Origin: Globisporangium splendens
Lineage: Eukaryota; Oomycota; Peronosporomycetes; Pythiales; Pythiaceae
NCBI GenBank assembly: GCA_006386115.1
Contig: VFIW01000014.1
Location: 446,322 to 510,321 of the forward strand
Direction of reading: 5' to 3'
Length of the DNA stretch: 64,000 bases
The notes beneath the pieces are model-generated. The model was given only the letters and a program-made list of their open reading frames with translations. It was not told the DNA's origin and ran no database searches. A program made the position numbers and the translations under genes. The first letter of the stretch is position 1, and each line of letters opens with the position of its first letter. Positions 44,286 through 55,402 of the stretch are shown here, in pieces.

Positions 44286-44405
44286 GTTCCAAACAAGGAT
44301 GCTCGCAGGGTCTTGGACAGGAATGATCGACGTGCTTCAAAGCCGCGTCGTCAAACCTCTTCACTTCACTGGGTCGTTGGAAGGACCGCTCGAATTGCTA
44401 TCAGG

Positions 44406-45055
44406 TGTAAGAGGGCGCTGTTCCAAACAGTCCCTCGAACACGGCACACACGCTTGTGCCAGAGGAAGCGATCTCCCGACTTGGAGGGAGGAAGAAGACT
44501 TGAGTACCTGGAGGAAAATTTGCAACTGAATTAAAAATGGTTATGGTTCCTGTCGCTACTTACTGATGAACCCCAAGGGATCCTAGAGGTTTTATAACTA
44601 AAACCTAAACATACACAATAAAACCTATTAATCTGATATATAAAACCTTGGGTACACTGAGGTTGAACCTACAGGATCTTCTAGAAGCTTGAACTTCAAG
44701 TCTTATTTAAAATCCCTGCAAAGTGATTGGCTCGCGCCACTCACTCCAGATGGCAGAGACACGTCGGTCTCGTCGCCAGTCCAGTTTCCCAAGCAGGAAC
44801 CATCACTCAGTACTTGATTAGTACATGGATGTCATTACTCTGTACTGGTTAGTACATGAGTACAACATTCTGCACTGATCAGCACAGAGAACACTCGTGA
44901 CGTCATCGAATGACGTCACACGTGCATGTGGTGACTGTATTACCGTAATCCCTTTGTCATTTGTGTCTCCACAATGCACGCTGAAGGTGGCGTGTGACAC
45001 ACTAGATCTGGGGACAGATCCACCTTCATGTAATGGCTGGTTATAGCCCATTACA
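44406..45055 (-). repeat. Element D, 5' LTR (right copy)
   Basis: Plus strand TGTAAGAGGG to CCCATTACA, 650 bp. Adjacent on the minus strand, after cc, is tgatagcaattcg (44403 down), a variant of the tggtagcact primer site of the other elements. Confidence 0.85.
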
Positions 45056-45702
45056 GCAAGTGAATGCAAAAGGTGGGTGATGAGCGTTATTGTAACGGTT
45101 TGGGGTCTTCTTGAGATCTGATTGGTCGAAAGTCGGAAAGTCGGAACTGGATTGGCTGAAAGTCGGGGACGATGGCTTGGACTCGGAGGAGGAGGTAGCA
45201 ACTTGATGGCAAATTGGAAAGTGGATTGAATGGAGGACTTAGTTCGCTAGCGCTACGTCTAAGCCTCCCTGCATGCATGCCTATCCTTTTCTTCAACTGA
45301 TTCGACTTTTCTTCCTATCCAGGTGTCCTGCCTGCACTTGTATTTTTATCTGACTAGTTCCATATAACTGTATATATTAGTGTTACATATGAATGAGAGC
45401 CTGACCTCGGACTCGAGGTCAGGCACACGTTACACATGCCACGACGCTCCGCACGCTAGGCACGTGTGAAGTCAGGCACATGCCGATCCTACGCGCGTGC
45501 CTGGCGTGCGAGGTCAGGCACACGTGACAGTTATCTTCGGGTCTCATAACCAGCGCGTTCGTAATAGCCGCAGGAGCTACTGGATAGAGTAGTCTAAGAT
45601 TGGCCGAGTGCAGCTAAAGCCTGCTCTTCGCGAATTCTACGAAATGCTGGAGCACCGAAACAGTGTGTGCACTTGCCTTCTGATTCGCTTATTCGCTTGA
45701 GT
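45056..45702. other. Spacer with palindromic GC-rich repeats; possible copia gag remnant at its right end
   Basis: No intact gene. At 45399-45424 an 11-bp perfect stem (gcctgacctcg / cgaggtcaggc) with a 4-nt loop; the half-site (g)aggtcaggcacacgt recurs near 45414, 45471 and 45511. The last bases before element B, read on the minus strand, continue the coding-like sequence found after B (see 53397-53672). Confidence 0.4.
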
Positions 45703-46125
45703 TGTAATGGGGCCACCCATTACATGGTTTCCTGGGTCAGGAGAGTGTGGGTTTTCTCCCACATGGGTTTTACCACCTCTTCCGAACCCACCCACGACTT
45801 ACAGTTGGAGACACATTAATATGTGTCACTCATGAACACTGTACGTAGCCATTTGCATATTAGCCAATAAGACTAAGACGTTAAGATTTAATCCCATTGG
45901 ATGATAGTCGGACTGGACATCCGATTGTCTACCAATGAGAGACACCGTAGGTTTCAGTCACTACGATTGCATGTTAGCACTTTAACGTTTTAATGCACTT
46001 CTCAATTTGCACGGTAACGCGCAAAGCTCCCTCCCTTCTCCTTGGACACAGTGTTATAACTGTGCCCTTCCTTTCACCTGCGCTTCCTCAACGCACGTGT
46101 ACGTCGTGTAACGAGTCCCGTTACA
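45703..46125 (+). repeat. Element B, 5' LTR
   Basis: Starts TGTAATGGGG, ends CCCGTTACA; followed by cc and the primer site tggtagcactttg at 46128. Confidence 0.9.
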
Positions 46126-46175
46126 CCTGGTAGCACTTTGTGGTCCGTCCAACCACAGAGCGGGAGCCGTCAGTA

Positions 46176-47111
46176 ATGAGTACTGACGAAGAACCGATAA
46201 TGAATCTCGAACCCGCGGAAACCGCGAGTGCGACGATCAACCGGGAGGATTGCCTCCACTTGAGTGATCTCGAGTGGAGTGCCTTCCAACGGATGAGGAC
46301 GATCATCGGCGAAAAGGCCATGTTCGCCATCCTTGCCACCCTGTCGCAGGATCAACATCGCCTCACGGCGATCGGGTTCCTGCAGAAGGAGGCAGAAGAC
46401 CGTGGAAGAGAAGCAACCCGCGCAGCCCCTGCGCAGGTACAGTTCCCACGACAAAAGCCTGTGAGGCTTGAAGTCGCGAAGTATGGCGGAGGAGACAATG
46501 AGCCTCTCCTCCGATGGTTCGTCGAAATCGACGCCGCCACTCGCTCCGGACAAATCTACGATCCGGAGCAGCAGGTCGATTTCGCGATGTCCAAGCTCGC
46601 TGGGAGAGCCAAGAGCTGGGCATTCGGTCGACGAATGGCCGACCACCACTGCTTCCGCACGCTTGCGGAATTCAAAAGTGACATCCGTGCCGCCTTTGAG
46701 CCACCAAAGTCGGAATTCCGTACTCGCACGGAATTCCTTGAGATCCGACAGGATAGACGCGACCTTCACACGTATATCCAGCATGCTCGGTACTTGGTAT
46801 CAAGTATCGTGTCAGAGCCGATCGACATGGCGACGCAAGTTGCCACGTTCATGAAAGGCTTGACGGACGGTCCCGTCAAGACCTACCTGTTCCGGGAATA
46901 CCCGGAAACGCTAGAGCAAGCAATCACTCTAGCGTTGCAAGAAGACTTCGGCGCGAAGCAAGCACGGCTTCGCGCGTTCCCTTACCGCGCCGCGCAATTC
47001 CGGCACGCGAAACCCTCTCCGCGTGATGACGGAGCGGAACCAATGGATCTCTCATTGGTCCAAACCTCGACAGTTCGAAAGAAAACCGTCGACAAGCGCA
47101 AGCTGCGGTGA
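46176..47111 (+). pseudogene. Element B Gag, stopped at the zinc knuckle
   Basis: Open from ATG 46176 (MSTDEEPIMN) to TGA at 47109-47111, about 311 residues with a full capsid region. The TGA replaces the first Cys codon of the CCHC knuckle, as in A, so the nucleocapsid part is lost. A second stop (TAA, 47223) precedes the slippery site. Confidence 0.8.
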
Positions 47112-47224
47112 CACCGCTGCCAGAAACTGGGGCACTTTCAATACGAGTGCCGAGCGGCGCAGCCCGCTCCCCGCGTCCGAGAAACACATCGGATGACTTC
47201 TTCGCGTCCAACACGCGAAGAATA

Positions 47225-47264
47225 AAAAAACGTCAACCACCAGTAGACGCGGGGCGCTCTACTG
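47225..47264 (+). promoter_or_regulatory. Element B -1 frameshift signal (blocked)
   Basis: Same sequence as in A at 32222-32261: A AAA AAC, 9-nt spacer, 24-nt hairpin, with the adjoining TAA. Confidence 0.65.
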
Positions 47265-50200
47265 GCGAATATGCGTCTGGTGTGATCGTGGTGCACGAGA
47301 CGCAAGCCCCCAGCGTGCATGACACGCGCTGCTGGACTACCACGACTGCGGAGGAGCCGAGAGATCGACTCATCCAACTTGAGGTAACCGTAGAGGGATT
47401 TACGATCCCTCTGCGGGCACTGCTAGACACGGGTGCGTCAAACAGCTTTGTTCGATCGCATGTCGCCCGTGCACTAGCGAGAGTAATTTCGGAGGAATCA
47501 CGTTCCTCCGAGTCGAAGATCACCGTGCGGTTGGCAACAGGTGCCACCGTCACGACGGAGAAACATGTGACACGGCTTCGTGTCACGCATGATTTTTGAT
47601 TTTGAAGGTGAGGTATATTTAGGTTCATCGTTGTGACCTACAATAGCCGAATGTCACGCATGATGGACGCCAAATGGAAGGAGACTTCATTTGGCTGGAT
47701 TTAGATGACAAGTTCGATGTCATCCTTGGAATGCCATGGCTGAAGAAGTATCAGCCGATCATCGATTGGAATCGACAATCGATCAGTTACCCTGCTATGA
47801 AGCGGAACAAGGCTAACCGCCCATCGGCGCGCAACGCGCTGTCGGTTAACGAACATGATACAAGGGTGTGCGATGGCCCCCTTAGCACGATGCCCGATGG
47901 AGAAGCCACCCGAAAGTCTAAAGGGCAGACTTCGGTTGCTCATCGCTCTGTACTGAAGAGCGATGACGAAGGAAAGGTACCGCCAATGGAGACCTCTGAT
48001 CAAGGCTCCTCATGCGAAGTCATCAGTGTCATGGTCACTGATGAGGATGGATCTCATATTCATGAGATGGCGTTAGAAGATCCTCCGAAGGACGCTTCGG
48101 AAGTGGTAACGCTACCAATCATGAGCCAGAAACAGTTCATGAAAGAACTGCGTCGAGGCACCCTCGAGCAGATATGTTACATTGCTCCTCAGGAATCGAG
48201 CAATGCCGAGTCGGCAGTGCAGAGGCACCCACTCGATGAATGTTTCCTTGCGTCGTCATCAGTGATGGACACTGATGTGCTCGACGAGCCAACGAAGAAG
48301 GAACGATTCCAGGCTCAGGGATGGGAATCCCTGAAGGACAGTCCATTCTACGGACTATTGAAGGAGTACGAAGACGTATTCCCAGAAGAAGTTCCCAGTC
48401 GTCTTCCGACAGACAAAGGAGTTCGGCATGAGATTGATCTCAAGTCGGGAACAAAGTACTGCGTCACGAGGCAATAGCCACTGCCCCGAGAGCAAGTCAA
48501 GGTGATCGACGAGTTCTTTGAAGCTCGTCGTAAAGCGGGCCAAGTGCGCGAGTCGAACTCTCCGCACTGCAGCCCCACCTTCTGTGTGAAAAAGGCCACA
48601 GGAGGTTGGAGGATCGTGCATGCGTTCAACAAGTTGAATGCGGCAACAATCCCGGCGCAAACGCCGATACCTCGCAAAGATGTCATCATTGACAGCATGC
48701 AAGGTAGTACTATCTTTAGTACGATCGATTTGAGAGATGGGCTCTATCAAATCTTGATGCGTGAGAAGGATATCCCTTTCACAGCAGTCAGCACCCCGAG
48801 CGGGATGCTGTGGGAGTGGCTCGTAATGCCGCAGGGGCTAACAAATGCTCCCGCCACGTTCAATAGATGCGTCACGCAACTATTACGTCCAGTGCGAGAC
48901 TTCGCACCAAGCTATTTTGACGACGTGTTCATACACAGTCGTGCATCGGATGCTGCATCCAATGCGGAAGTGCACAAAGAGCACCTCCGACAGCTATTAG
49001 ACTTGATGCGGAAGCACAAGCTGTACGCCAACATACAAAAGTGTATGTTTGGTGTTGATGAGATCCCCGTTCTCGGCTGCTTTGTCGGCAAGAACGGAGT
49101 GCGTCCTGATCCCGAAAAGATCAAGGCGATCAACGACTCGCCCGCCCCAACAAGCCAAAAGGATCTTCGCAAGTTCCTCGGTCTTGCGACGTATCTCCAT
49201 AAGTACTCGCAGAACTATGCGGGTATCATCCGACCTCTTTCACCATTACTGAAGAAAGACGTCGACTGGAAGTGGTCCGACGAATGTCAAGATGCATTCG
49301 TCAAGGTGAAAAGCAGTCTCATGGAGGCTCCGGTTCTCGCGATCGCTGATCACGAGCGACCATTCTATGTGGTCTGTGATGCATCCGACTTTGCAATCGG
49401 ATGCGCGCTCATGCAGCGCGACGATGCAGATCGAGAACGCGTGATCTGCTATCAGTCGCGTCAGCTGAAGCCAGCTGAGCGCAATTATCCGGCTCATGAC
49501 AAGGAGTTGCTTGCCATGAAGTACGCTCTTACGAAGTTCAGAGTGTATTTGCTCGGAAGTAAACGGTTCACCGTTTACACTGACCACGCTTCGCTCCGCA
49601 CCGCAGTGAAGTCACCACATCTATCGCAAAGAATGGCCCGATGGCTTTCTTTCTTTGCAGAGTACGAGTTTGACGTCGAGTACAAACCCGGACGGTTCAA
49701 CGTGATCGCGGATGCATTATCACGTCGCCCAGACTTTGAGTCGAAAGCAAACGACTCAAAGGAAGACCGTGTGATTGCCATCACACGAGAAAGCACACCG
49801 ACATCGTCGCTCCTCGACGATATCAAAAGAGCGTATGCGACAGATAGTAACATCTGTCGAGTTGTTGTCCGCTTGTCAGACCCGTCTGATAAGTCGCTCA
49901 AGGCGTTGGACCCGGCTCAACGCGCTCGTCTACATCGTTATGAGTTGCACAACGATGTTCTCTACTACCGTACAGACGACAGCGACGCACCGCGCACTGT
50001 CGTTCCAAATGATAGTGACCTTCGCAATCGTGTGCTCTTTGAGTACCACGACGCGCCTTTCCGCGGCCATCCAGGACGCGAGAAAACGTATCTCGCGCTT
50101 TCCCGCGACTTCTGTTGGTCCCACCAATACAAGTGGGTCCGCAAATACGTACGCGCATGCGAAGTGTGCCAGCGCGTCAAGCCAGCACCGGTGACCAACG

Positions 50201-51779
50201 CACCGCTGCGATCTCTGCCAGTCCCAACGGACTGTTGGAAGTCAGTCTCGATGGACTTCATCTTCGGTCTTCCTGCTGACTCCAGCAAGAAGACTGGGAT
50301 CCTCGTCATCGTGGATCGCTTCAGTGAGATGGTCCATCTCAGTGCTGTCCCTGCTAGCGTCACCGCAAAGCAGACAGCGCAGATATTCCTGGATTCTGTG
50401 TTTAGGTTACATGGAATGCCAACAGAAATCGTGTCGGACCGAGATCCACGATTCACAGCTGCCTTCTGGCAAGAGTTGTTCCGACTCTTGGGCACTCAGC
50501 TCAAGATGCCGACAGCTGACCATCCGCAAACAGATGGTCAGACCGAGCGTGTAAATCGCACGCTCGAGGACATTCTGCGCAGCTATGCGCATTCATTCAC
50601 TCACTGGAGTGAATGTCTCCCTCTCGCAGAGTTTGCAATCAACAACTGTGTGCATGCCTCAACTGGGCACACGCCGTTCTGCGTGAATGCCCTCAGGTGC
50701 CCACGTCTTCCCTCCATCCTTGGCGGGATGTCCCCTCCACCGGTGACATCTCCTTTATGTGGGGAGGAGTCCTCGAAGCAGCAGCTGTTGCTTCGGAACA
50801 TTCGGAGACCCCGCATCAACATGAGCAGGTAACTGCTCATGCGGCGGTCGTCGACAAAGACATCGCTACAACAGTGTCGCAGCGACAAGCTACCATCCGC
50901 TTCATCCGCGATTCAATCGCCGATGCAGTGGACAGTCAGAAGGAACAAGCGGACAAGAGTGGCCACAAGAACACGAATGAATTTAAAAGGAATTCATTGG
51001 TTTTGTTATCGACTGCTAACCTACCTAACAGAGTGGTGAGCAGTGACAGCAACAAGTTGCTGCCAAGACACATTGGCCCTTTCAAGGTACTTGAAAGGAT
51101 TGGAGACGCATTTACGTTGGAGCTTCCTCCGACCATGCATCTACACCCGACGTTCTACGTCGGGCGTCTCAAAGCGTATCATCGCCACGATGACTCGTTG
51201 GTCTCTTCCTCTTCAAGAGACCGTGGTCGCGAAGGATCCCAAGCACAAGCTTGTGATCCGCCTCGAGCCTCGAAAGCCGTCCCTCGAGCCGTTCGTGCTT
51301 CGCGATAATCTCGCTTAGCTCGGCCCAAAGTCGGAGAACCTCGTTCTCTTGCTCGGCGTACTTCAGTCGCTCAAGAAGATCGCTCCGAGGATGAACCTCA
51401 GAGCCACGAGCAGATCTTTCCTCCTCCAGCCCCTCCGTTGCGTGACTCCAAAGGGAACCAACGCTGGATCGTGGAGAAGATACTTGCTCATCGCGGCCAA
51501 TCGTCGCGAGGGAAGAAGGAGCGCGTTTACCGCGTTCGTTGGCTGGGCTACCCGCCAGATCGAGATACCTGGGAGCCTGCCTCGGCGCTCCAAGCCGATG
51601 TTCCTGGCTTGGTGCAGCAATACGAGAGTCGATTAGCATCGACTCTCGCTTCCACAACTCGCGGATTCGATCTTGCAATCCGCGAGGAAGCATCACGCCG
51701 TTGTAACCACGAAGGTGCTCCTCAGCCAACTGAGGATCATCGCTGGTGCAGATGCGGCAACCCCTCGGTGTGGTCTTGA
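47232..51779 (+). pseudogene. Element B Pol, disrupted
   Basis: Same domain order and shared lesions as A Pol (LINE stub, frameshift near 50753, TAA at 51306-51308). It also has its own TAG at 48475-48477 in the conserved RQ-x-PLPREQV segment just before the reverse transcriptase core. RT YFDD, RNase H, integrase and chromodomain are all recognisable. The post-chromodomain tail stops earlier than in A. Confidence 0.85.
47581..47664 (-). mobile_element. LINE stub in element B with 13-bp target duplication
   Basis: Insert 47594-47651 with tgtcacgcatgat at 47581-47593 and 47652-47664. Same position and sequence as the stub in A. Confidence 0.85.
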
Positions 51780-52857
51780 CTCCACACGGAACCCCAAGAT
51801 CCACGCATTCCTCGTGGATCGCCAACAACTTTCCAACGGCATTGTGCCGGAGGAACTTATCCCGATTATCTCGCAACCGAGAGATACACTTCGCAGTGTC
51901 TTCGTTGAAATTCACAACGAAGGCACCCCACGCTTGCGAAAGGAACAGCGCTTGTTTCTCAGCGCTGTGAGACTTCTTTAACTTCGACCGACCGTCGAAG
52001 AATCGCATCGAATGGAACATATCGATGTAAAATTCCTCACGCGCCTTTGGATGGAAGTTCTGTCGAAGGACGAAGTCATCGTCCTTGACAGCACTCACAT
52101 CGCACAGCGCGTGGGTTCCCCCATGCTTGGTGCCACGATGCGCACGAACTCAATTGGGTTTGGGCGCCCACAAATGGCTCCAACTAGAAGTGGTGAAATC
52201 CATCCCTTCAGAAGGACCCGTCACCGGATCCTTCTCCTCCGCCGAAAAGGCAAGATAGCGTGGCAACTCGCTATTTCCCGATGACGCAGTAACCTGCGCA
52301 TAAGTCTCGGATTCCACATCGAGGAGCAAGTCCTCGAGTGGATCGACAGCTTCCAGTTCACAATTGGACGCGTCCAGCGAGAGAAGGATATTTCTCGCTG
52401 CACTCACCAGGTCGGGATCAGCTGACGCTAATCCTTCCTGACCGAGATTTTCCATCGTGTTGGCAGATGCCGCTCTTTCCGACGCTCCGACGTCGGAAAT
52501 GGCAACCGCCACGGTGGATCCGCTCGTTTCTCCGTGAGGAGATCCCTCCTCATGACGCTTCTTCCGCGTAGGCTCATTCAAGAGGGCCGCGGACGACGAA
52601 CGTTTCGCTTCGTTTCGTTTGAGATTCGAACGGTCAACGGAAGAAGACTCGGCTCCTTCCTCCCGATCGTCACGCACGACATTCGTCGTGGTGCTACTCA
52701 TTGGAGTGTTGCAAGGAGTCACCTCCTCGCTACTCGACTCGTAGTCAACAGCATCGCTGTCGATCGAAGACATTTGTACGAGGTTCACCTCGCACAGCTT
52801 GCGGCGTCTGAAAAGCTCTCTGTTGGGCGCGGCGCACACTGAGAACTGAGCCCGCAA
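51169..52857 (-). pseudogene. Element B antisense ORF with one in-frame TGA
   Basis: One reading frame of about 560 codons on the strand opposite to pol, likely start MSSIDSDAVDYESS at 52773, 201 bp inside the 3' LTR. It is interrupted once by TGA at 52150-52152. N-part acidic/Ser rich with a basic TRKKRHEE; middle HPKAREEFYIDMFHSMR; C-terminal coiled coil (ERLKYAEQENEVLRLWAELS). It overlaps the pol linker and chromodomain. Confidence 0.6.
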
Positions 52858-52973
52858 GACTCAGTGCTCTGCTTTCTGTGACCAGTTCCTCCGAACACGG
52901 AAGAACACCAAAGAACACAAGATGGATTGGTCGCGCGCGTTTCTACGTGACCAATCGCTTTACGGGGGGATGA

Positions 52974-53396
52974 TGTAATGGGGCCACCCATTACATGGGT
53001 TCCCGGGTCAGGAGAGTGTGGGTTTTCTCCCACATGGGTTTTATCACCTCTTCCGAACCCACCCACGATGTACAGTTGGAGACACATTAATATGTGTCAC
53101 TCATGAACACTGTACGTAGCCATTTGCATATTAGCCAATCAGACTAAGCCGTTAAGATTTAATCCCATTGGATGATAGTCGGACTGGACATCCGATTATC
53201 TACCAATGAGAGACACCGTAGGTTTCAGTCACTACGATTGCATGTTAGCACTTTAACGTTTTAATGCACTTCTCAATTTGCACGGTAACGCGCAAAGCTC
53301 CCTCCCTTCTCCTTGGACACAGTGTTATCACTGTGCCCTTCCTTTCACCTGCGCTTCCTCAACGCACGTGTACGTCATGTAACGAGTCCCGTTACA
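52974..53396 (+). repeat. Element B, 3' LTR
   Basis: Preceded by the purine tract acggggggatga; TGTAATGGGG to CCCGTTACA. Confidence 0.9.
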
Positions 53397-53680
53397 TGAG
53401 TCAGATTCAGAGTCGCCTTGAAAGTTGGGCTTCTCGATGAATGTGAATTCGTAGAGACCCTTCCCCTTCAGAGACGTGGCCACACGGGCGTCCTATATTA
53501 GAAAGTTGGTCCCGTTGAGGCGAGGGAGGTTGTCAAACGAGGCTTCCGTTGGGCTTGTAACCTGTCAAGGAAACAACCTGATGGATGTGGACGGAGGAGG
53601 AACGACAAAGACGGCGCGTGACAAATCGAGAAGTACCGTGGACTTCTCTGCGTGCATGCGTGTATTTTTATAGCGTTTAG
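53397..53680 (-). pseudogene. Ty1/copia-like gag start and leader, split by element B
   Basis: Minus strand: TATAAAAATA at 53672-53663, a leader, then coding-like sequence (LPRLNGTNFLI, then ATSLKGKGLYEFTFIEKPNF, SESDS). The pattern 'L.G.NF' is typical of the N-terminus of copia Gag. Removing B and one tgagt joins it to a further coding-like stretch left of 45702. The frame has stops or a small shift. Only a fragment remains. Confidence 0.45.
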
Positions 53681-54311
53681 AATGATTGGTCGTGGGCCTC
53701 ACACAAACAACAGTGTGGAGCACACAGTGTTGGGCGTATCGCCTTTGACAGGGTTAAGTACCTATGTTACCCAATGACATTGTATGGATTCACAGAGGCA
53801 GAGGGTGACAAATGATGGGCTGATCCAACACGATGGAAACAATCAGCCTTCAACTCACACCGCACAGCACAAGACCCCCCGCTGTTTGCGGCCACCACAC
53901 CGCGCAGCTCAAGACCCCCGTGACAAAGCCAACCAGCTCTGCCGCACCAAGACACCTCGCAATGAAACCCACAAGTGACGATGCGCCCACACGAAGAAAA
54001 TAAATGACATAAAAACTAGAAAATCACGAAAACCCCGGACGAAAGTGTGAGAACGCTTGTGTTACTGCAGGATATGATAGCTGAGAACCTACCAATTCTT
54101 TTCACCGGGAAATCTTAAACTTTATGTTCAATAGATTTCTTATCATCTCAGCCTTCAACTCACTTGCAAACGTCTCTCTCTGCACACAATCAGTTACACC
54201 ACCAACTCACACTCTAGCTTTTCCGAAATCGTATACTTTCCAAACGAAAGCACAGGAATGAAATCTGACAGATTCAGCAATAACGCCAAAACTCGCGGCA
54301 GGTTATTTATT
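53681..54311. other. Spacer, nothing recognised
   Basis: A/T-richer sequence with short direct repeats (cacaccgc...gcacaagacccc); no coding support. Confidence 0.4.
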
Positions 54312-54341
54312 TATAAGGTGAGGTATATTTAGGTTCATCTT
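54312..54341 (-). mobile_element. LINE copy 2, 3' tail left of element E
   Basis: tataaggtgaggtatatttaggttc-type sequence equals the reverse complement of the LINE 3' end at about 17690-17722. It ends in atctt (54337-54341), the target duplication of element E. Confidence 0.8.
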
Positions 54342-54728
54342 TGTGAGGATCGGGCGGCACCGACCGATCCGACGTAAACAAACGACGTCAACAGGATCAG
54401 TCGGCACGCCAACGTAAACCCATGTGATCAACGCAATCACACGCATTCAGACCCAACTGTATAGGATTTTATATGTGCATATTCAGATACATAGTACCAG
54501 ACGTAGGACACTGTCCAGTCATGCATATGAGTGGTTGAGAGCGTAGGAGACAAACGAATGGAGAAGAAAAAGGAAAGCTCTAACACAACGATCAATAAAG
54601 CTCACTTCACGTTTTACCAAACAACGACAACGCTTCCAAGACACAACTAACCGACTAACCGACTAACCGACTACGCCCGCCGACAAGACTCCGATTAACC
54701 GAAAACAGTCAGTAGGGCAGACCCTACA
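54342..54728 (+). repeat. Element E, 5' LTR
   Basis: TGTGAGGATCGG to AGACCCTACA, with AATAAA near 54594 and three tandem ccgactaa units. Followed by tt and the primer site tggtagcacttg at 54731. Confidence 0.95.
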
Positions 54729-55044
54729 TTTGGTAGCACTTGTTGGTCCCAAGACCTCGTCTCCTCGTCTCGCTGCGCCGTCCAAGACCCTTGACTCTCG
54801 TGGCCGCGGCCTATCGACCCTCATTGACTACCGCTCTCAGAGTCCTCCCATAAATCCTGTACGCTCCTCGGAGATAGATTGAACAGGTGGCTTGAGTGAC
54901 TGATTGCGACTCAGTGTTGGAAGAGAACGCTTGCGCTGTAAATCCTCTCTCGAACCCATCACACTCTCACGACCATCGATTACTCATCTTTGGGATAGTG
55001 GCCTCGGCGAAAGTGGGGGTAGGTGTTCATAAGTAGAGTGGTTT

Positions 55045-55362
55045 ATGAGCCACAAAAAACGCAAGCATTCTGAACTGAAAAGTGAGGAAGAAGTGAACCC
55101 TTTTGAAGGCTTTTATCTTTTCAACCCCGACGCATCTCACAAGGCGCGCAACGACATTGACCAGCGCCTTCAACGGGATTTGCGCACACTTGGCGTCCTT
55201 CGAAGAGAAGTTCCAAAGAACGCCCCTGTGCCAGCCGAAGCCAAAGCCATCTCAGCTCTCTACGACGAGATCGAATCCAAGTTGCGTGAAGCCCGTCATT
55301 TGCTTAACGTAGAATTGGTCCGCACTTGCAACAGCTTTAAAAAACCAAAAATTCAAAAGTAA
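55045..55362 (+). CDS. Element E small upstream ORF
   Basis: 105 residues (MSHKKRKHSE...), basic at both ends with a likely nuclear signal KKRKH and a helical middle (EAKAISALYDEIESKLREA). It lies between the leader and gag-pol; its last about 50 nt overlap the gag-pol frame, which is +1 relative to it. I recognise no family. It could be an extra Gag part or a separate accessory protein. Confidence 0.5.
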   Translation: MSHKKRKHSELKSEEEVNPFEGFYLFNPDASHKARNDIDQRLQRDLRTLGVLRREVPKNAPVPAEAKAISALYDEIESKLREARHLLNVELVRTCNSFKKPKIQK

Positions 55363-55402
55363 CGGTTTTTTGCAATCAGTCTTGTCTGGCCTAATCCAAA
55401 GC

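Larger units (their letters stand above)
37387..45055 (-). mobile_element. Element D: Ty3 chromodomain retrotransposon, decayed
   Basis: Minus-strand element with long LTRs (681 and 650 bp), gag with stops, -1 frameshift signal, pol with two frameshifts, and an intact antisense ORF on the plus strand. Flanks differ (attct at left, gcaag at right), so no target duplication is visible; the left flank is element A sequence and the right flank is unrelated. Confidence 0.85.
45698..53401 (+). mobile_element. Element B: Ty3 chromodomain retrotransposon, sibling of A
   Basis: 45703-53396, flanked by the duplication tgagt (45698-45702 and 53397-53401). LTRs are 423 bp each and differ at about ten positions (about 2.4%), so it is older than C and E. 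Internal sequence from 46611 to 52343 is nearly identical to A 31608-37340. Confidence 0.9.

Noticed and set aside
45381..45435. tgttacat...acgttaca as a small solo LTR or MITE
   Set aside because: Only about 55 bp with no target duplication; the palindrome alone is not enough.
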